Of a stretch of 10,368 bases of DNA, positions 3,765-10,368 are shown piece after piece. The DNA is from Gammaproteobacteria bacterium (GTDB taxonomy: Bacteria > Pseudomonadota > Gammaproteobacteria > SZUA-21). The position numbers and the translations under genes are program-made. The notes below the pieces were generated by a model that saw nothing but the letters and a program-made list of their open reading frames with translations, was not told the origin of the DNA and searched no databases. The DNA is taken from assembly GCA_027021095.1 (NCBI GenBank), contig JALUUZ010000296.1, positions 1 to 10,368 of the forward strand, written 5' to 3'. Within the stretch, counting starts at the first letter, position 1; each line of letters starts with the position of its first letter.

Positions 3765-6737
3765 ATGGCTGTATTTTTAGGTATTCTGTTCGGCGTGATC
3801 GGCAGCTTGATCGTCTATATCACTGAATCATCCCTGCTGTTCACCATCATTGTGGGGGGCATGCTGGGTTACCTGCTGGGAAGGCTCAGCAACCTGAAAT
3901 TCAATATTGCCAGACTGCAGTACCAAATAGAAAAACTGACTGCCACGGCCACCAGCGAACCCTCCCAGGTCACGGCGCAGAAATCACTGCAGTCACAGGA
4001 TGAACACAAGACATTCACTCCACACACGACACCGGATACCACCGGTGCAGAAACCATGCCTTCGAAGCCAGCGGCTCCGGCACCAGCGGCCTCAGCGCCA
4101 CAGGTACAACAGCCTGCGTCCGATCCGCAACCGCAAAAAGAACAGGCACATGAAAAACCGGCAGGCGCCGAGGCAGACAACCTGGCCGTCGGCAGGCCTG
4201 CCGCCGCAGCCCGCAAACCGGAGGCCGCACCGCCTGCACGGCAGCAGGCGGCTTCCGGCGAAGCAAACGCCAGTCACGACACCCCTTGGGCAGAGCAACA
4301 GGCCACTGCACTGGCCGAACAGGTGGGTAAGTTCTTCAGCGGCGAAAACGCGTTGCTGCGCATCGGTATCATCATCCTTTTTATCGGTGTGGGCTTCCTG
4401 ATCAAGTATGCGGTCGAAGAAAACCTGTTCCCCGTTTCGCTCCGCCTGGCATTGGTCGGTGCCGGCGCGCTGGTGCTGCTCGGTACAGGATGGAAGCTCC
4501 GCAACAAACGCCACGACTACGCAATGGGGCTGCAGGGTGCCGGCGTCGGTATACTCTACCTCGACATCATCGGCACCTTGAAATTCACTTCGATCCTGCC
4601 GCCCACCGCGGCCTTCGTGCTGCTGTTCCTGGTCTGCGCTTTCTCGGCGATCCTGGCCATCCTGCAAAATTCCAGGATACTGGCCGCCATGGGAGCGATC
4701 GGCGGTTACCTGGCGCCATTGCTGACGTCCACCGGCAGCGGCGCCTACCAGCCGTTATTCTCCTATTACCTGCTGCTGAATACCGGTATTCTGGCAATCG
4801 CCTGGTTCAAATCCTGGCGTTCACTGAACATGATTGGCTTTGTCTTTACGTTCAGCGTCGGCCTGCTGTGGGGGGTGCGCGAATACCGCCCGGAGATGTT
4901 CTGGCCGATCGAGTTTTTCCTGTTGGCTTTCTTTCTGCAGTTCGTGCTGATCGCGATCCTGTTTGCGCTGCGCCAACCACAGCACAACAAGGGTTATGTC
5001 GATGGGTCACTGGTGTTTGGCACACCGCTGCTGACATTCGGCGTACAGGCAGTAATCACCAGGCCTTATGAATTCGGCCTCGCATTCACCGCGCTCGGCT
5101 TCGCGGTATTCTACCTGCTGATCAGCATCCTGTTTGCACGTACCAAGCGGGGTTACTACCGGCTGTTTGGCGAAGCGACCCTGGGCCTGGGGATCGTATT
5201 CGGCACACTGGCAGTCCCGATGGCGCTGGATGGGCGCTGGACCTCGGCCGCCTGGGCACTGGAAGGTGCCGCAATCCTGTGGATCGGAATTCGCCAGCAT
5301 AGACTACTGCCACGAATATTTGGTGTGCTGCTGCAGTTCCTGTCCGGCGGCGCCTTTCTGCTGCACTTCACTCCCGGCCTCGATCTTGGCAGCCTTTTCG
5401 AGGCGGGGCAGGCAACCAACCTGCCCGCGCCGCTGCCCGTATTCAACAGTCTCTACCTTGGCGGGCTGCTGATCACGGTCGCGGGCATGCTGACTGCGCT
5501 GCTGTTGCACCGTAACCGCCAGGCCATTCACAGCCAGGAGTATTCGGTCTATCCGTTGCTGATCGTCTGGTCCCTGGCCTGGTGGTTTGGTGCCGGGCTG
5601 GTGGAACTGCTGCGTTACCTTCCCGCGCCCTATACTGACCACACCGGCCTGCTGATGCTGTTCGTCGTCGTTTCCAGCGGCCTGTTCTATTCGTTTGCCA
5701 GGATCACCCGGCTGGCTGCACTGGAACGGACCGTCTACCTGGTCCCACTGACGATGCTGGTCATGCTCGGCTACCTGCTGTTGCAAAGCCTGTTCAGCGT
5801 CATGTCTTCCAAACCAGGGCTTGCACACCCGCTGGCACACAGCGGCTACCTCGGCTGGGCAGGCTCATTGCTGCTGTTCTACCTGCTGTTTTACCTGCGG
5901 GAAAAACAGCGGCCCGAATGGCGGCCAACCACGCTTCACGCAGTGATCAGTTTGACTGTATTTTTCGTCATCGTCCTGGAAACCAGCTGGCATACAGTAC
6001 ATTGGCTGTCACAGGCTGCCGCCTGGTCGAAACAAACCTGGATGCTGGTGACAATGGGACTGCTTGGCACAGCTTTCTTGTCCCTCTCTATCCAGCTGTC
6101 GCAGCGCCTTGCCTGGCCCTGTGGCAGACACCTGCGTGCCTACCTGTACAACGCTCCGGGATGCATTGGCCTGCTGTTGCTGCTCTGGTTACTGGTTTCG
6201 ACCTTCCTCAGCGATGCCGATCCAGCACCGATCCGCTATATTCCGCTGCTGAACCCGCTCGAACTGACCCAGGCCTTCGTTCTGCTGACAATCGCCTGGT
6301 GGCTGATCGCACTGAAGCGACACCAGCTCCACGACCCGTACACAACCAGGCTGTTCAGCTCGCCGGTCACCATCGGCCTGGCACTGTTTACCTGGATCAA
6401 CAGTATGATCGTACGCACGCTCGGACACTGGGGCGGGATCGACTTCGAACTGGAGGCGATGGTGACGTCTGCATTGGCACAAGCCACCTTCTCGATCCTG
6501 TGGACACTGCTTGCGCTGCTGACGATGTTCCTTGCCACACGGCGGCACTACCGCCAGGTCTGGTTCGGCGGCTTCGCGCTGCTGGTCGTGGTCATCGTCA
6601 AACTGGTGCTGATCGATCTTTCCAACAGCGGTACGCTGTGGCGTATCGCCTCGTTCATCGGTGTCGGCGTGCTGCTGCTGGTCATCAGTTACCTGGCGCC
6701 ACTGCCGCCACGCATGCCAAAGGAGGAAAACCAGTGA
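3765..6737 (+). CDS. DUF2339 polytopic membrane protein
   Basis: A very large inner-membrane protein, 990 residues from the ATG at 3765. Order of parts: two N-terminal hydrophobic helices (MAVFLGILFGVIGSLIVY and the following LLFTIIVGGMLGYLLG); a short coiled-coil-like stretch (ARLQYQIEKL); an Ala/Pro/Gln-rich linker at about 65-180; the family signature with an amphipathic WAEQQATALAEQVGKFF and ENALLRIGIIILFIGVGFLIKYA from about 194; then more than twenty hydrophobic segments to the end. Length and layout are usual for DUF2339. The frame is open 52 codons further up to an ATG at 3609, but that part lies in an intergenic repeat, is not membrane-like, and is poor as protein; I prefer 3765 although its ribosome site (GGGA at 3752-3755) is weak. 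The molecular function is unknown. It is coupled to the DUF3999 gene by a four-base overlap. Confidence 0.9.
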   Translation: MAVFLGILFGVIGSLIVYITESSLLFTIIVGGMLGYLLGRLSNLKFNIARLQYQIEKLTATATSEPSQVTAQKSLQSQDEHKTFTPHTTPDTTGAETMPSKPAAPAPAASAPQVQQPASDPQPQKEQAHEKPAGAEADNLAVGRPAAAARKPEAAPPARQQAASGEANASHDTPWAEQQATALAEQVGKFFSGENALLRIGIIILFIGVGFLIKYAVEENLFPVSLRLALVGAGALVLLGTGWKLRNKRHDYAMGLQGAGVGILYLDIIGTLKFTSILPPTAAFVLLFLVCAFSAILAILQNSRILAAMGAIGGYLAPLLTSTGSGAYQPLFSYYLLLNTGILAIAWFKSWRSLNMIGFVFTFSVGLLWGVREYRPEMFWPIEFFLLAFFLQFVLIAILFALRQPQHNKGYVDGSLVFGTPLLTFGVQAVITRPYEFGLAFTALGFAVFYLLISILFARTKRGYYRLFGEATLGLGIVFGTLAVPMALDGRWTSAAWALEGAAILWIGIRQHRLLPRIFGVLLQFLSGGAFLLHFTPGLDLGSLFEAGQATNLPAPLPVFNSLYLGGLLITVAGMLTALLLHRNRQAIHSQEYSVYPLLIVWSLAWWFGAGLVELLRYLPAPYTDHTGLLMLFVVVSSGLFYSFARITRLAALERTVYLVPLTMLVMLGYLLLQSLFSVMSSKPGLAHPLAHSGYLGWAGSLLLFYLLFYLREKQRPEWRPTTLHAVISLTVFFVIVLETSWHTVHWLSQAAAWSKQTWMLVTMGLLGTAFLSLSIQLSQRLAWPCGRHLRAYLYNAPGCIGLLLLLWLLVSTFLSDADPAPIRYIPLLNPLELTQAFVLLTIAWWLIALKRHQLHDPYTTRLFSSPVTIGLALFTWINSMIVRTLGHWGGIDFELEAMVTSALAQATFSILWTLLALLTMFLATRRHYRQVWFGGFALLVVVIVKLVLIDLSNSGTLWRIASFIGVGVLLLVISYLAPLPPRMPKEENQ
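6721..6726 (+). promoter_or_regulatory. Shine-Dalgarno site of the DUF3999 gene inside DUF2339
   Basis: AGGAGG is a perfect anti-16S match placed seven bases before the GTG at 6734. It lies in the last codons of the DUF2339 gene and decides the DUF3999 start, since the open frame itself extends far upstream without a start site of comparable quality. Confidence 0.85.
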
Positions 6738-8215
6738 AAGCCATCAATGCGGGCCTGCTGCTCTGGCTGTACAGCTTCGGTGCCGCTGCCGCCGATACCC
6801 TCAAACCGTACAACTTCATGTACACCATGCCGTTGGTCACGCCGGGGAATCATCCAGTCTACCAATTGCCACTGCCGAAGGAAGTCTACCGGGGCATACA
6901 GGCCCGTGACGCAGGTGATTTGCGGATTTTCAATGCCGATGGCACAATCGTCCCTTACGCCTTACGCAAACCACAGACGAAACGCTATACCAAGATCAAG
7001 ACTGTCAGCCTGCCTGTTTTTCCAATCGTCCGCAAGCCGGGGCGCAGAGCCGGCGATCTGACACTGTTCTTCCACAGAAACAATCGCGGCACACTGGCTT
7101 GGATAAACTCGTCAAAACACGAGCGCACCGGTAACCACAATGCGGCAATGTACGTGATCGATGCAAGCAGACTGCGCAGGCCTGCCAGGCTGCTGCAAAT
7201 CGACTGGAGCAACAACGACCAGGCACAGGTTTTTGACATCATCGTCGAATACAGCAACGACCTCAAGACCTGGCGTCACGCAGGCCGGGACTCACTGGCA
7301 CGCCTCAGCCACAAGGGACACAGGCTGGTGCGCAACAGGCTCTACCTGCCAGGCTACAAGGCAAAATATTTTCGTCTGCGCTGGCCGGAAGGGCAGCCGG
7401 CGATACACATCGTCAGCGTCAATGCACAGGTGGTCAATCACTACCAGTCCACCAATACGAAGCGCTACTGGCACGAGGTGAAAATGCGTCGAGTACAGCC
7501 GCCTGTCGCGGCACAGCAACAAAAGGCTTATGTTTATTTCAAAGCCGACCTGGGAACACTGGCCCCTGTAGACACACTCCAATTGCAGTTGCCCGACGAC
7601 AACATGGCACTCAGCGCTACCGTACTGTTCCCCAGGTCTGCCTGGTCGCTGATCCGCAATCATAAAAAGATCGAACAGCAGACAAAACTCGAACAACTGT
7701 GGCAGGGTTCACTCTACCGCATCAGGTCGGCGCGCCTCACCCTGAGCAACCGGGACATAAAGTTCCGCCCGACCGTGACCAGGCAACTCTACCTTCGTGT
7801 TCCCAGCGACCAACTCCCACCGGGACTGTCGACACTTACGGTCAAAGCGAGTTGGATTGCACAACATCTGCTGTTTATCGCCCAGGGCAGGAAACCTTAC
7901 ACACTCGCCTACGGTTCACCGCAAATTCAGCATGCGAAATTCGATTTCGACTCGTTGAACAAGCTGATCGAGTCGGTGCACGGCAAAAAACTGGTGCCCG
8001 GCACCGCTAGCTACCAGGCAGCCGTGCGCAATACAAAATACAAACCCGTCGCAAAAAAACCGGCACAGACTGATACCGGCCGGAAAAGAAACTGGCTGCT
8101 GTGGACCATCCTGGCAAGCGCGGTGCTGCTGCTTGGCCTGATGGCCTACGGGGTCAGCAAGCAGTTGGGCAGCATGCAAAAGGATGACAAACAGGCAGAC
8201 GACCGCTCAGAGTGA
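6734..8215 (+). CDS. DUF3999 exported, membrane-anchored protein
   Basis: A 493-residue protein starting at GTG 6734; the start overlaps the DUF2339 stop as GTGA. Residues 1-20 are a signal peptide (AINAGLLLWLYSFGAAAA, cleavage before DTLKPY). The mature part begins with LPLPKEVYRGIQARDAGDLRIFNADGTIVPYAL, characteristic of DUF3999, and continues as a large beta-rich periplasmic domain. Near the end there is a basic, Lys/Pro-rich linker and a single membrane helix (NWLLWTILASAVLLLGLMAYGV, about 452-473) followed by a charged cytoplasmic tail. DUF3999 genes are commonly next to DUF2339 genes, and the overlap here argues that the two products form one envelope complex in fixed ratio. The task of that complex is not known. 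The frame stays open upstream to 5918, but that part overlaps the strongly coding DUF2339 gene and is a shadow. Confidence 0.9.
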   Translation: MKAINAGLLLWLYSFGAAAADTLKPYNFMYTMPLVTPGNHPVYQLPLPKEVYRGIQARDAGDLRIFNADGTIVPYALRKPQTKRYTKIKTVSLPVFPIVRKPGRRAGDLTLFFHRNNRGTLAWINSSKHERTGNHNAAMYVIDASRLRRPARLLQIDWSNNDQAQVFDIIVEYSNDLKTWRHAGRDSLARLSHKGHRLVRNRLYLPGYKAKYFRLRWPEGQPAIHIVSVNAQVVNHYQSTNTKRYWHEVKMRRVQPPVAAQQQKAYVYFKADLGTLAPVDTLQLQLPDDNMALSATVLFPRSAWSLIRNHKKIEQQTKLEQLWQGSLYRIRSARLTLSNRDIKFRPTVTRQLYLRVPSDQLPPGLSTLTVKASWIAQHLLFIAQGRKPYTLAYGSPQIQHAKFDFDSLNKLIESVHGKKLVPGTASYQAAVRNTKYKPVAKKPAQTDTGRKRNWLLWTILASAVLLLGLMAYGVSKQLGSMQKDDKQADDRSE

Positions 8216-8226
8216 ATGCCGGCCGC

Positions 8227-8268
8227 GGCGTGCCATTGAGCCGTCGCCACAGGAAGGGGAATGCGGGC
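8227..8268 (+). repeat. Dispersed intergenic repeat, copy 4 (internally shortened)
   Basis: The block at 8227-8246 matches the corresponding block of the inverted copy (complement of 10285-10304) at 18 of 20 bases. AATGCGGGC (8260-8268) then matches the end of the core. The segment between the blocks is six bases shorter than in the inverted copy; the missing part is the GTGGTGAG half of the core. The copy lies just after the DUF3999 stop. Confidence 0.65.
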
Positions 8269-8283
8269 CGGGTATCGCCCGGC
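8267..8283. terminator. GC hairpin after the DUF2339-DUF3999 operon
   Basis: GCCGGG (8267-8272) and CCCGGC (8278-8283) form a perfect six-pair stem with the loop TATCG. It lies 51 bases after the DUF3999 stop and overlaps the end of repeat copy 4. AATAAT rather than a T-run follows, so it may be an RNA 3'-end stabiliser or a poor terminator instead of an efficient intrinsic one. Confidence 0.35.
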
Positions 8284-8437
8284 AATAATCAGGATCAAGA
8301 CAGTCCCAGATATTGGACAGCAAACGGCCCGCAAAACCGATGGCATGATAAACCATTGATTTCCAATCTGAATTTATATAAAAACTGCGCCAGAATTGCG
8401 GTAAAATAGTGGCTTGAAAACAGCATACGACAACCCG

Positions 8438-8452
8438 CATATCAATGATATG
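8438..8452. promoter_or_regulatory. Palindrome CATATC-AAT-GATATG, operator-like
   Basis: A perfect inverted repeat with six-base arms and a three-base centre lies 58 bases before the DUF1820 start, just upstream of its proposed -35 box. It is followed by a second inverted repeat, GTCCG (8452-8456) and CGGAC (8470-8474). TATCAAT occurs twice (8440-8446 and 8463-8469). The size and place suit a dimeric repressor or activator, but no regulator gene is nearby. Confidence 0.4.
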
Positions 8453-8474
8453 TCCGTTACTGTATCAATCGGAC

Positions 8475-8510
8475 TGAACAAATCAACGACGATCGGCTAA
8501 AATACTATCG
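8475..8510 (+). promoter_or_regulatory. Promoter for a possibly leaderless DUF1820 mRNA
   Basis: TGAACA (8475-8480, 4 of 6 to consensus) and TAAAAT (8498-8503, 5 of 6) are separated by exactly 17 bases. Transcription would start about seven bases after the -10 box, which is the GTG start codon at 8510 itself. No Shine-Dalgarno exists before this GTG, which agrees with a leaderless message. An alternative -10-like TAAAAT lies at 8402-8407 without a good -35. Confidence 0.45.
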
Positions 8511-8857
8511 TGGAAAAGAAACGCATTTACCGAATCAACTTTTACAATCAGGGCAACGTCTATGAGCTCTATGCGCACCATGTCGCACAGAGCAATATGT
8601 ACGCCTTCGTCGAAATCGAGGACATCATCTTTGACAAGCGTACCGAGCTGCTTGTGGATCCGACCGAGGAGAAACTGAAAAACGAGTTTATGGGGGTCAC
8701 ACGCACCTATATTCCGATGCAGTCTATAATCCGTATAGACGAAGTCGAGAAACACGGCAGCAACAAGATTATCCCTACAAAAGGTACAGGCGAAGGAAAA
8801 ATTGCCCCCTTTCCTTTTACCATGACACCACCAGGCAACAAACCTGGAAAAAGTTGA
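8510..8857 (+). CDS. DUF1820 family protein
   Basis: A small soluble protein of 115 residues, no signal peptide or membrane segment. It shows the DUF1820 pattern along almost its full length: RIYRINFYNQGNVYELYA (5-22), the middle AFVEIEDIIFDKRTELLVDPTEEKLKNEFMGV, then RTYIPMQSIIRIDEVEKHG. The C-terminal 30 residues are Gly/Pro/Lys-rich and probably flexible. The family is widespread in gammaproteobacteria and has no established function. The start is a GTG; no in-frame ATG occurs before the conserved YRINF segment, and the GTG gives the usual short N-terminus. It seems to be a single-gene unit: 294 bases separate it from DUF3999 and 184 from DUF805. Confidence 0.88.
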   Translation: MEKKRIYRINFYNQGNVYELYAHHVAQSNMYAFVEIEDIIFDKRTELLVDPTEEKLKNEFMGVTRTYIPMQSIIRIDEVEKHGSNKIIPTKGTGEGKIAPFPFTMTPPGNKPGKS

Positions 8858-8886
8858 TCTCGGGATCGTGCACGTAAAACTCTGCA

Positions 8887-8955
8887 TTGACTAAGAAAAC
8901 CGTGACAATCCGTGTATAATCGGCTATTGACCGGCTACAATGCGTTTGGCATAGT
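8887..8955 (+). promoter_or_regulatory. Promoter region of the DUF805-DUF2314 unit
   Basis: The best-spaced pair is TTGACC (8927-8932) and CATAGT (8950-8955), separated by 17 bases. A perfect -10 box TATAAT (8915-8920) is also present, but TTGACT (8887-8892) lies 22 bases away, which is too far. CGGCTA is repeated at 8921-8926 and 8932-8937, eleven bases apart, about one helical turn. Which element is used cannot be decided from sequence; a transcript would carry a leader of some 80-120 bases. Confidence 0.4.
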
Positions 8956-9041
8956 GATATACGACTGAGCAAAACAACACCAGGCGCTGGTAAAAAAACG
9001 GCCTGAATCAAACAGGAAAACAAGCAGTTACCGGAAACGTA

Positions 9042-9728
9042 ATGAGTGATAAAGTTGAACCGACATTAAATACCATCGATCTGGACGACAGCGGTGCGAA
9101 CAACACTGAAGACACCAGTATCAAGATCTACCCTGAGCGCGGGCGCTACCAGGACAAGACCCCGCAGATCGACAAATCGCCAGAAGTGTATGGTTCCGCA
9201 TCGTGGCGCAAGTCCTACAGCCATAACTATTCGGCCTTTCTGTCACTGGTTGGCAGGCTCGACCGGTTCCGCTCGGCCATCGTGTTTTTTGCTGCCACCT
9301 TTCTGAGCATCCTGTTTATTTCAGCAACAGACAAGTTCGTGTGGCTGATACTCAACCTGTTCAACTCCGAGGCTGTCACCGACAACGGTTTCCAGCTCAA
9401 TCCGCTCGTGTATATTATTATCGGCGTGTCGGTCTGGCTGATCGCCTTACTGTTGATTGCAATGGGACGCCTGCGTGATATCGGTAAATCCCCGTGGCTG
9501 GCGCTGCTGCTGTTTTTACCTCCACTGTCGATGCTGGTGATCGCCTACTGCGTATTGCCCGGCGAAAAATCGGTAAACCGCTACGGGCCGCCACCGAAAC
9601 CCTACAGTCTCGTCACCTATCTTGCCGGCGTACTGTTTCTCGTGGTCATACCCTTGGTCGTGTATTTGAATATCAACAGTATTATCGATTATTATTTCAA
9701 TATAGTGTCTATCCACAAATCACTATAG
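9042..9728 (+). CDS. DUF805 inner-membrane protein
   Basis: A 228-residue protein with a polar N-terminal extension (1-60) and a DUF805 core. The core begins with FLSLVGRLDRFRSAIVFF (66-83), the GR..R.. signature of the family, and later has MGRLRDIGKSPW (141-152) and LPGEKSVNRYGPPP (172-185), the classical RL.DIG and PG....N.YG blocks. Four membrane helices are visible at about 79-95, 120-141, 151-171 and 189-211. The N-terminal extension of about 60 acidic, Asp/Thr-rich residues is longer than in typical short DUF805 proteins. The ATG is preceded by GGAAA (9033-9037), close to the start. Function of the family is unknown. It heads a two-gene unit with the DUF2314 gene 17 bases downstream. 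Confidence 0.88.
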   Translation: MSDKVEPTLNTIDLDDSGANNTEDTSIKIYPERGRYQDKTPQIDKSPEVYGSASWRKSYSHNYSAFLSLVGRLDRFRSAIVFFAATFLSILFISATDKFVWLILNLFNSEAVTDNGFQLNPLVYIIIGVSVWLIALLLIAMGRLRDIGKSPWLALLLFLPPLSMLVIAYCVLPGEKSVNRYGPPPKPYSLVTYLAGVLFLVVIPLVVYLNINSIIDYYFNIVSIHKSL

Positions 9729-9745
9729 CAACAGGAGCAGTTTTC

Positions 9746-10231
9746 TTGATCAGCAGGCTTTCAACACTTTCACTGATGGTTTCCCTGGTGCTGCAGGCAG
9801 TGTTTCATCCGGCCACTGCGCGTGAGCTGAAACCGTCGATCCGCCCGATCGACCGCCCGGTCTATGCCAAGGGGTCCGAAATCAAGCGGCTCTACAAAAA
9901 AATGGAGCCTTATATCAAGAAGGCACGTGCAACCTACCCGGAAGCAAAAAAACGCTGGCAGAACACGTTGCCGGAAGGACATTATTTCTTCCTGGTAACA
10001 CGCATCCGTGACCAAAAAGGAGTCGAAGAACAGGTCTTTATTTCGGTGCATGAAATAAAACACGGCATCGTCAAGGGATTTATCTTCAATAAACCTTCCT
10101 ACGTCAGTGGCTATCGTTTCAAGCAGGCCTATTCTTTTCCCGAAAACGAACTGATCGACTGGGTCATCACCAAGCCCAATGGTGAACAAGACGGAAATTT
10201 CGTCGGCAAATACCTGGAAAGCATTCGCTGA
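9746..10231 (+). CDS. Exported DUF2314 (YegJ-like) protein, TTG start
   Basis: I place the start at TTG 9746 because GGAG (9734-9737) stands eight bases before it, giving 161 residues with a complete signal peptide: ISRLSTLSLMVSLVLQAVFHPATA, cleaved near residue 25. The in-frame ATG at 9776 would remove the basic N-region, and the open frame upstream of 9746 overlaps DUF805 and is a shadow. The mature protein has the DUF2314 features: ATYPEAKKRWQNTLPEGHYFFL, the central VHEIKHGIVKGFIFNKPSYV, and the C-terminal ENELIDWVITKPNGEQDGNFVGKYL, where the IDW and G-N-F/Y-T/V-G-K parts are typical. The function is unknown; the pairing with DUF805 suggests an envelope role. Downstream lies an inverted copy of the dispersed repeat. 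Confidence 0.82.
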   Translation: MISRLSTLSLMVSLVLQAVFHPATARELKPSIRPIDRPVYAKGSEIKRLYKKMEPYIKKARATYPEAKKRWQNTLPEGHYFFLVTRIRDQKGVEEQVFISVHEIKHGIVKGFIFNKPSYVSGYRFKQAYSFPENELIDWVITKPNGEQDGNFVGKYLESIR

Positions 10232-10250
10232 ACGACCCGCGACCCTGCCG

Positions 10251-10304
10251 CTCCTAGCCCGCATTTCTCACCACCCTTCTACTGCGACGGCGCCATGGCA
10301 CGCC
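10251..10304 (-). repeat. Dispersed intergenic repeat, copy 3 (inverted)
   Basis: On the minus strand, 10304-10285 is the GTGCC...GCCGTCG block (18 of 20 to copy 4), and 10274-10251 is the core GTGGTGAGAAATGCGGGCT plus AGGAG (22 of 24 to copy 2). The ten-base spacing between blocks equals that of copy 2. It begins 20 bases after the DUF2314 stop and points against that gene. It is the most complete copy, and the element may continue towards the palindrome at 10327-10363 and beyond the edge. Confidence 0.75.
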
Positions 10305-10326
10305 CTGGCTGGCTTTCGCTCGGTCG

Positions 10327-10363
10327 GAGTGCTCGACATAGTGCCGGCTATGCCTGCGCGCTC
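10327..10363. repeat. Palindromic element with CATAG/CTATG stem
   Basis: GAGTGC (10327-10332) pairs with GCGCTC (10358-10363) using one G-U pair, and inside it CATAG (10337-10341) pairs with CTATG (10348-10352) around TGCCGG. It lies 23 bases beyond the recognisable end of repeat copy 3 and may be the distal end of that element. Palindromes of this kind are found between genes in many gammaproteobacteria, from memory and not verified here. No gene is visible in the remaining bases to the window end. Confidence 0.5.
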
Positions 10364-10368
10364 CTCGG

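Noticed and set aside
3569..3826. An 85-codon open frame in another frame over repeat copy 2
   Set aside because: It overlaps the DUF2339 start and consists mainly of the repeat; no family resemblance.
4092..4667. A 191-codon minus-strand open frame
   Set aside because: It is opposite the DUF2339 linker and first helices and has the low-complexity make-up of an antisense of Ala/Gln-rich codons.
5918..6733. Upstream continuation of the DUF3999 reading frame
   Set aside because: It lies over the strongly membrane-like DUF2339 sequence; the perfect AGGAGG and the signal peptide fix the start at 6734.
9494..9745. Upstream continuation of the DUF2314 reading frame
   Set aside because: It overlaps the DUF805 core in another frame and would bury the signal peptide.

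Overview
The window looks like chromosomal DNA from a gammaproteobacterium. It is moderately GC-rich and carries several conserved families common there: the DUF2339/DUF3999 envelope pair, a DUF1820 protein and a DUF2282/DUF692 bufferin pair. This placement is inferred from gene families only; there is no rRNA or phylogenetic marker in view.

Layout. On the minus strand at the left edge, bufA (330-596) leads into the 5' part of bufB (1-321, running off the window). These are a copper-buffering peptide precursor and its MNIO maturation enzyme. A 422-base gap (597-1018) separates them from everything else, which lies on the plus strand: a B12-binding radical SAM protein (1019-2902), a periplasmic thioredoxin-fold protein with a CGWC site (2972-3508), a giant DUF2339 membrane protein (3765-6737), a translationally coupled DUF3999 protein (6734-8215), a DUF1820 protein with a possibly leaderless GTG start (8510-8857), a DUF805 membrane protein (9042-9728) and an exported DUF2314 protein starting at TTG (9746-10231).

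How they work together. bufA-bufB form an operon for copper handling. DUF2339 and DUF3999 overlap by four bases and form one envelope unit of unknown function. DUF805 and DUF2314 form a small two-gene unit. The radical SAM and thioredoxin genes are co-directional but have no obvious pathway link.

The most interesting signal is non-coding. A dispersed intergenic repeat occurs in at least three and probably four copies: divergent at 969-987, clear at 3647-3706, shortened at 8227-8268, and inverted at 10251-10304. Its core is close to GTGGTGAGAAATGCGGGCT. In the two copies that precede genes, the GTG(G)TGA part of the core can pair either with an upstream CAC-rich segment or with a downstream TCAC segment, which suggests alternative RNA folds in the leaders of the radical SAM and DUF2339 genes. 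I see no CRISPR array, tRNA, rRNA, prophage or transposase gene.
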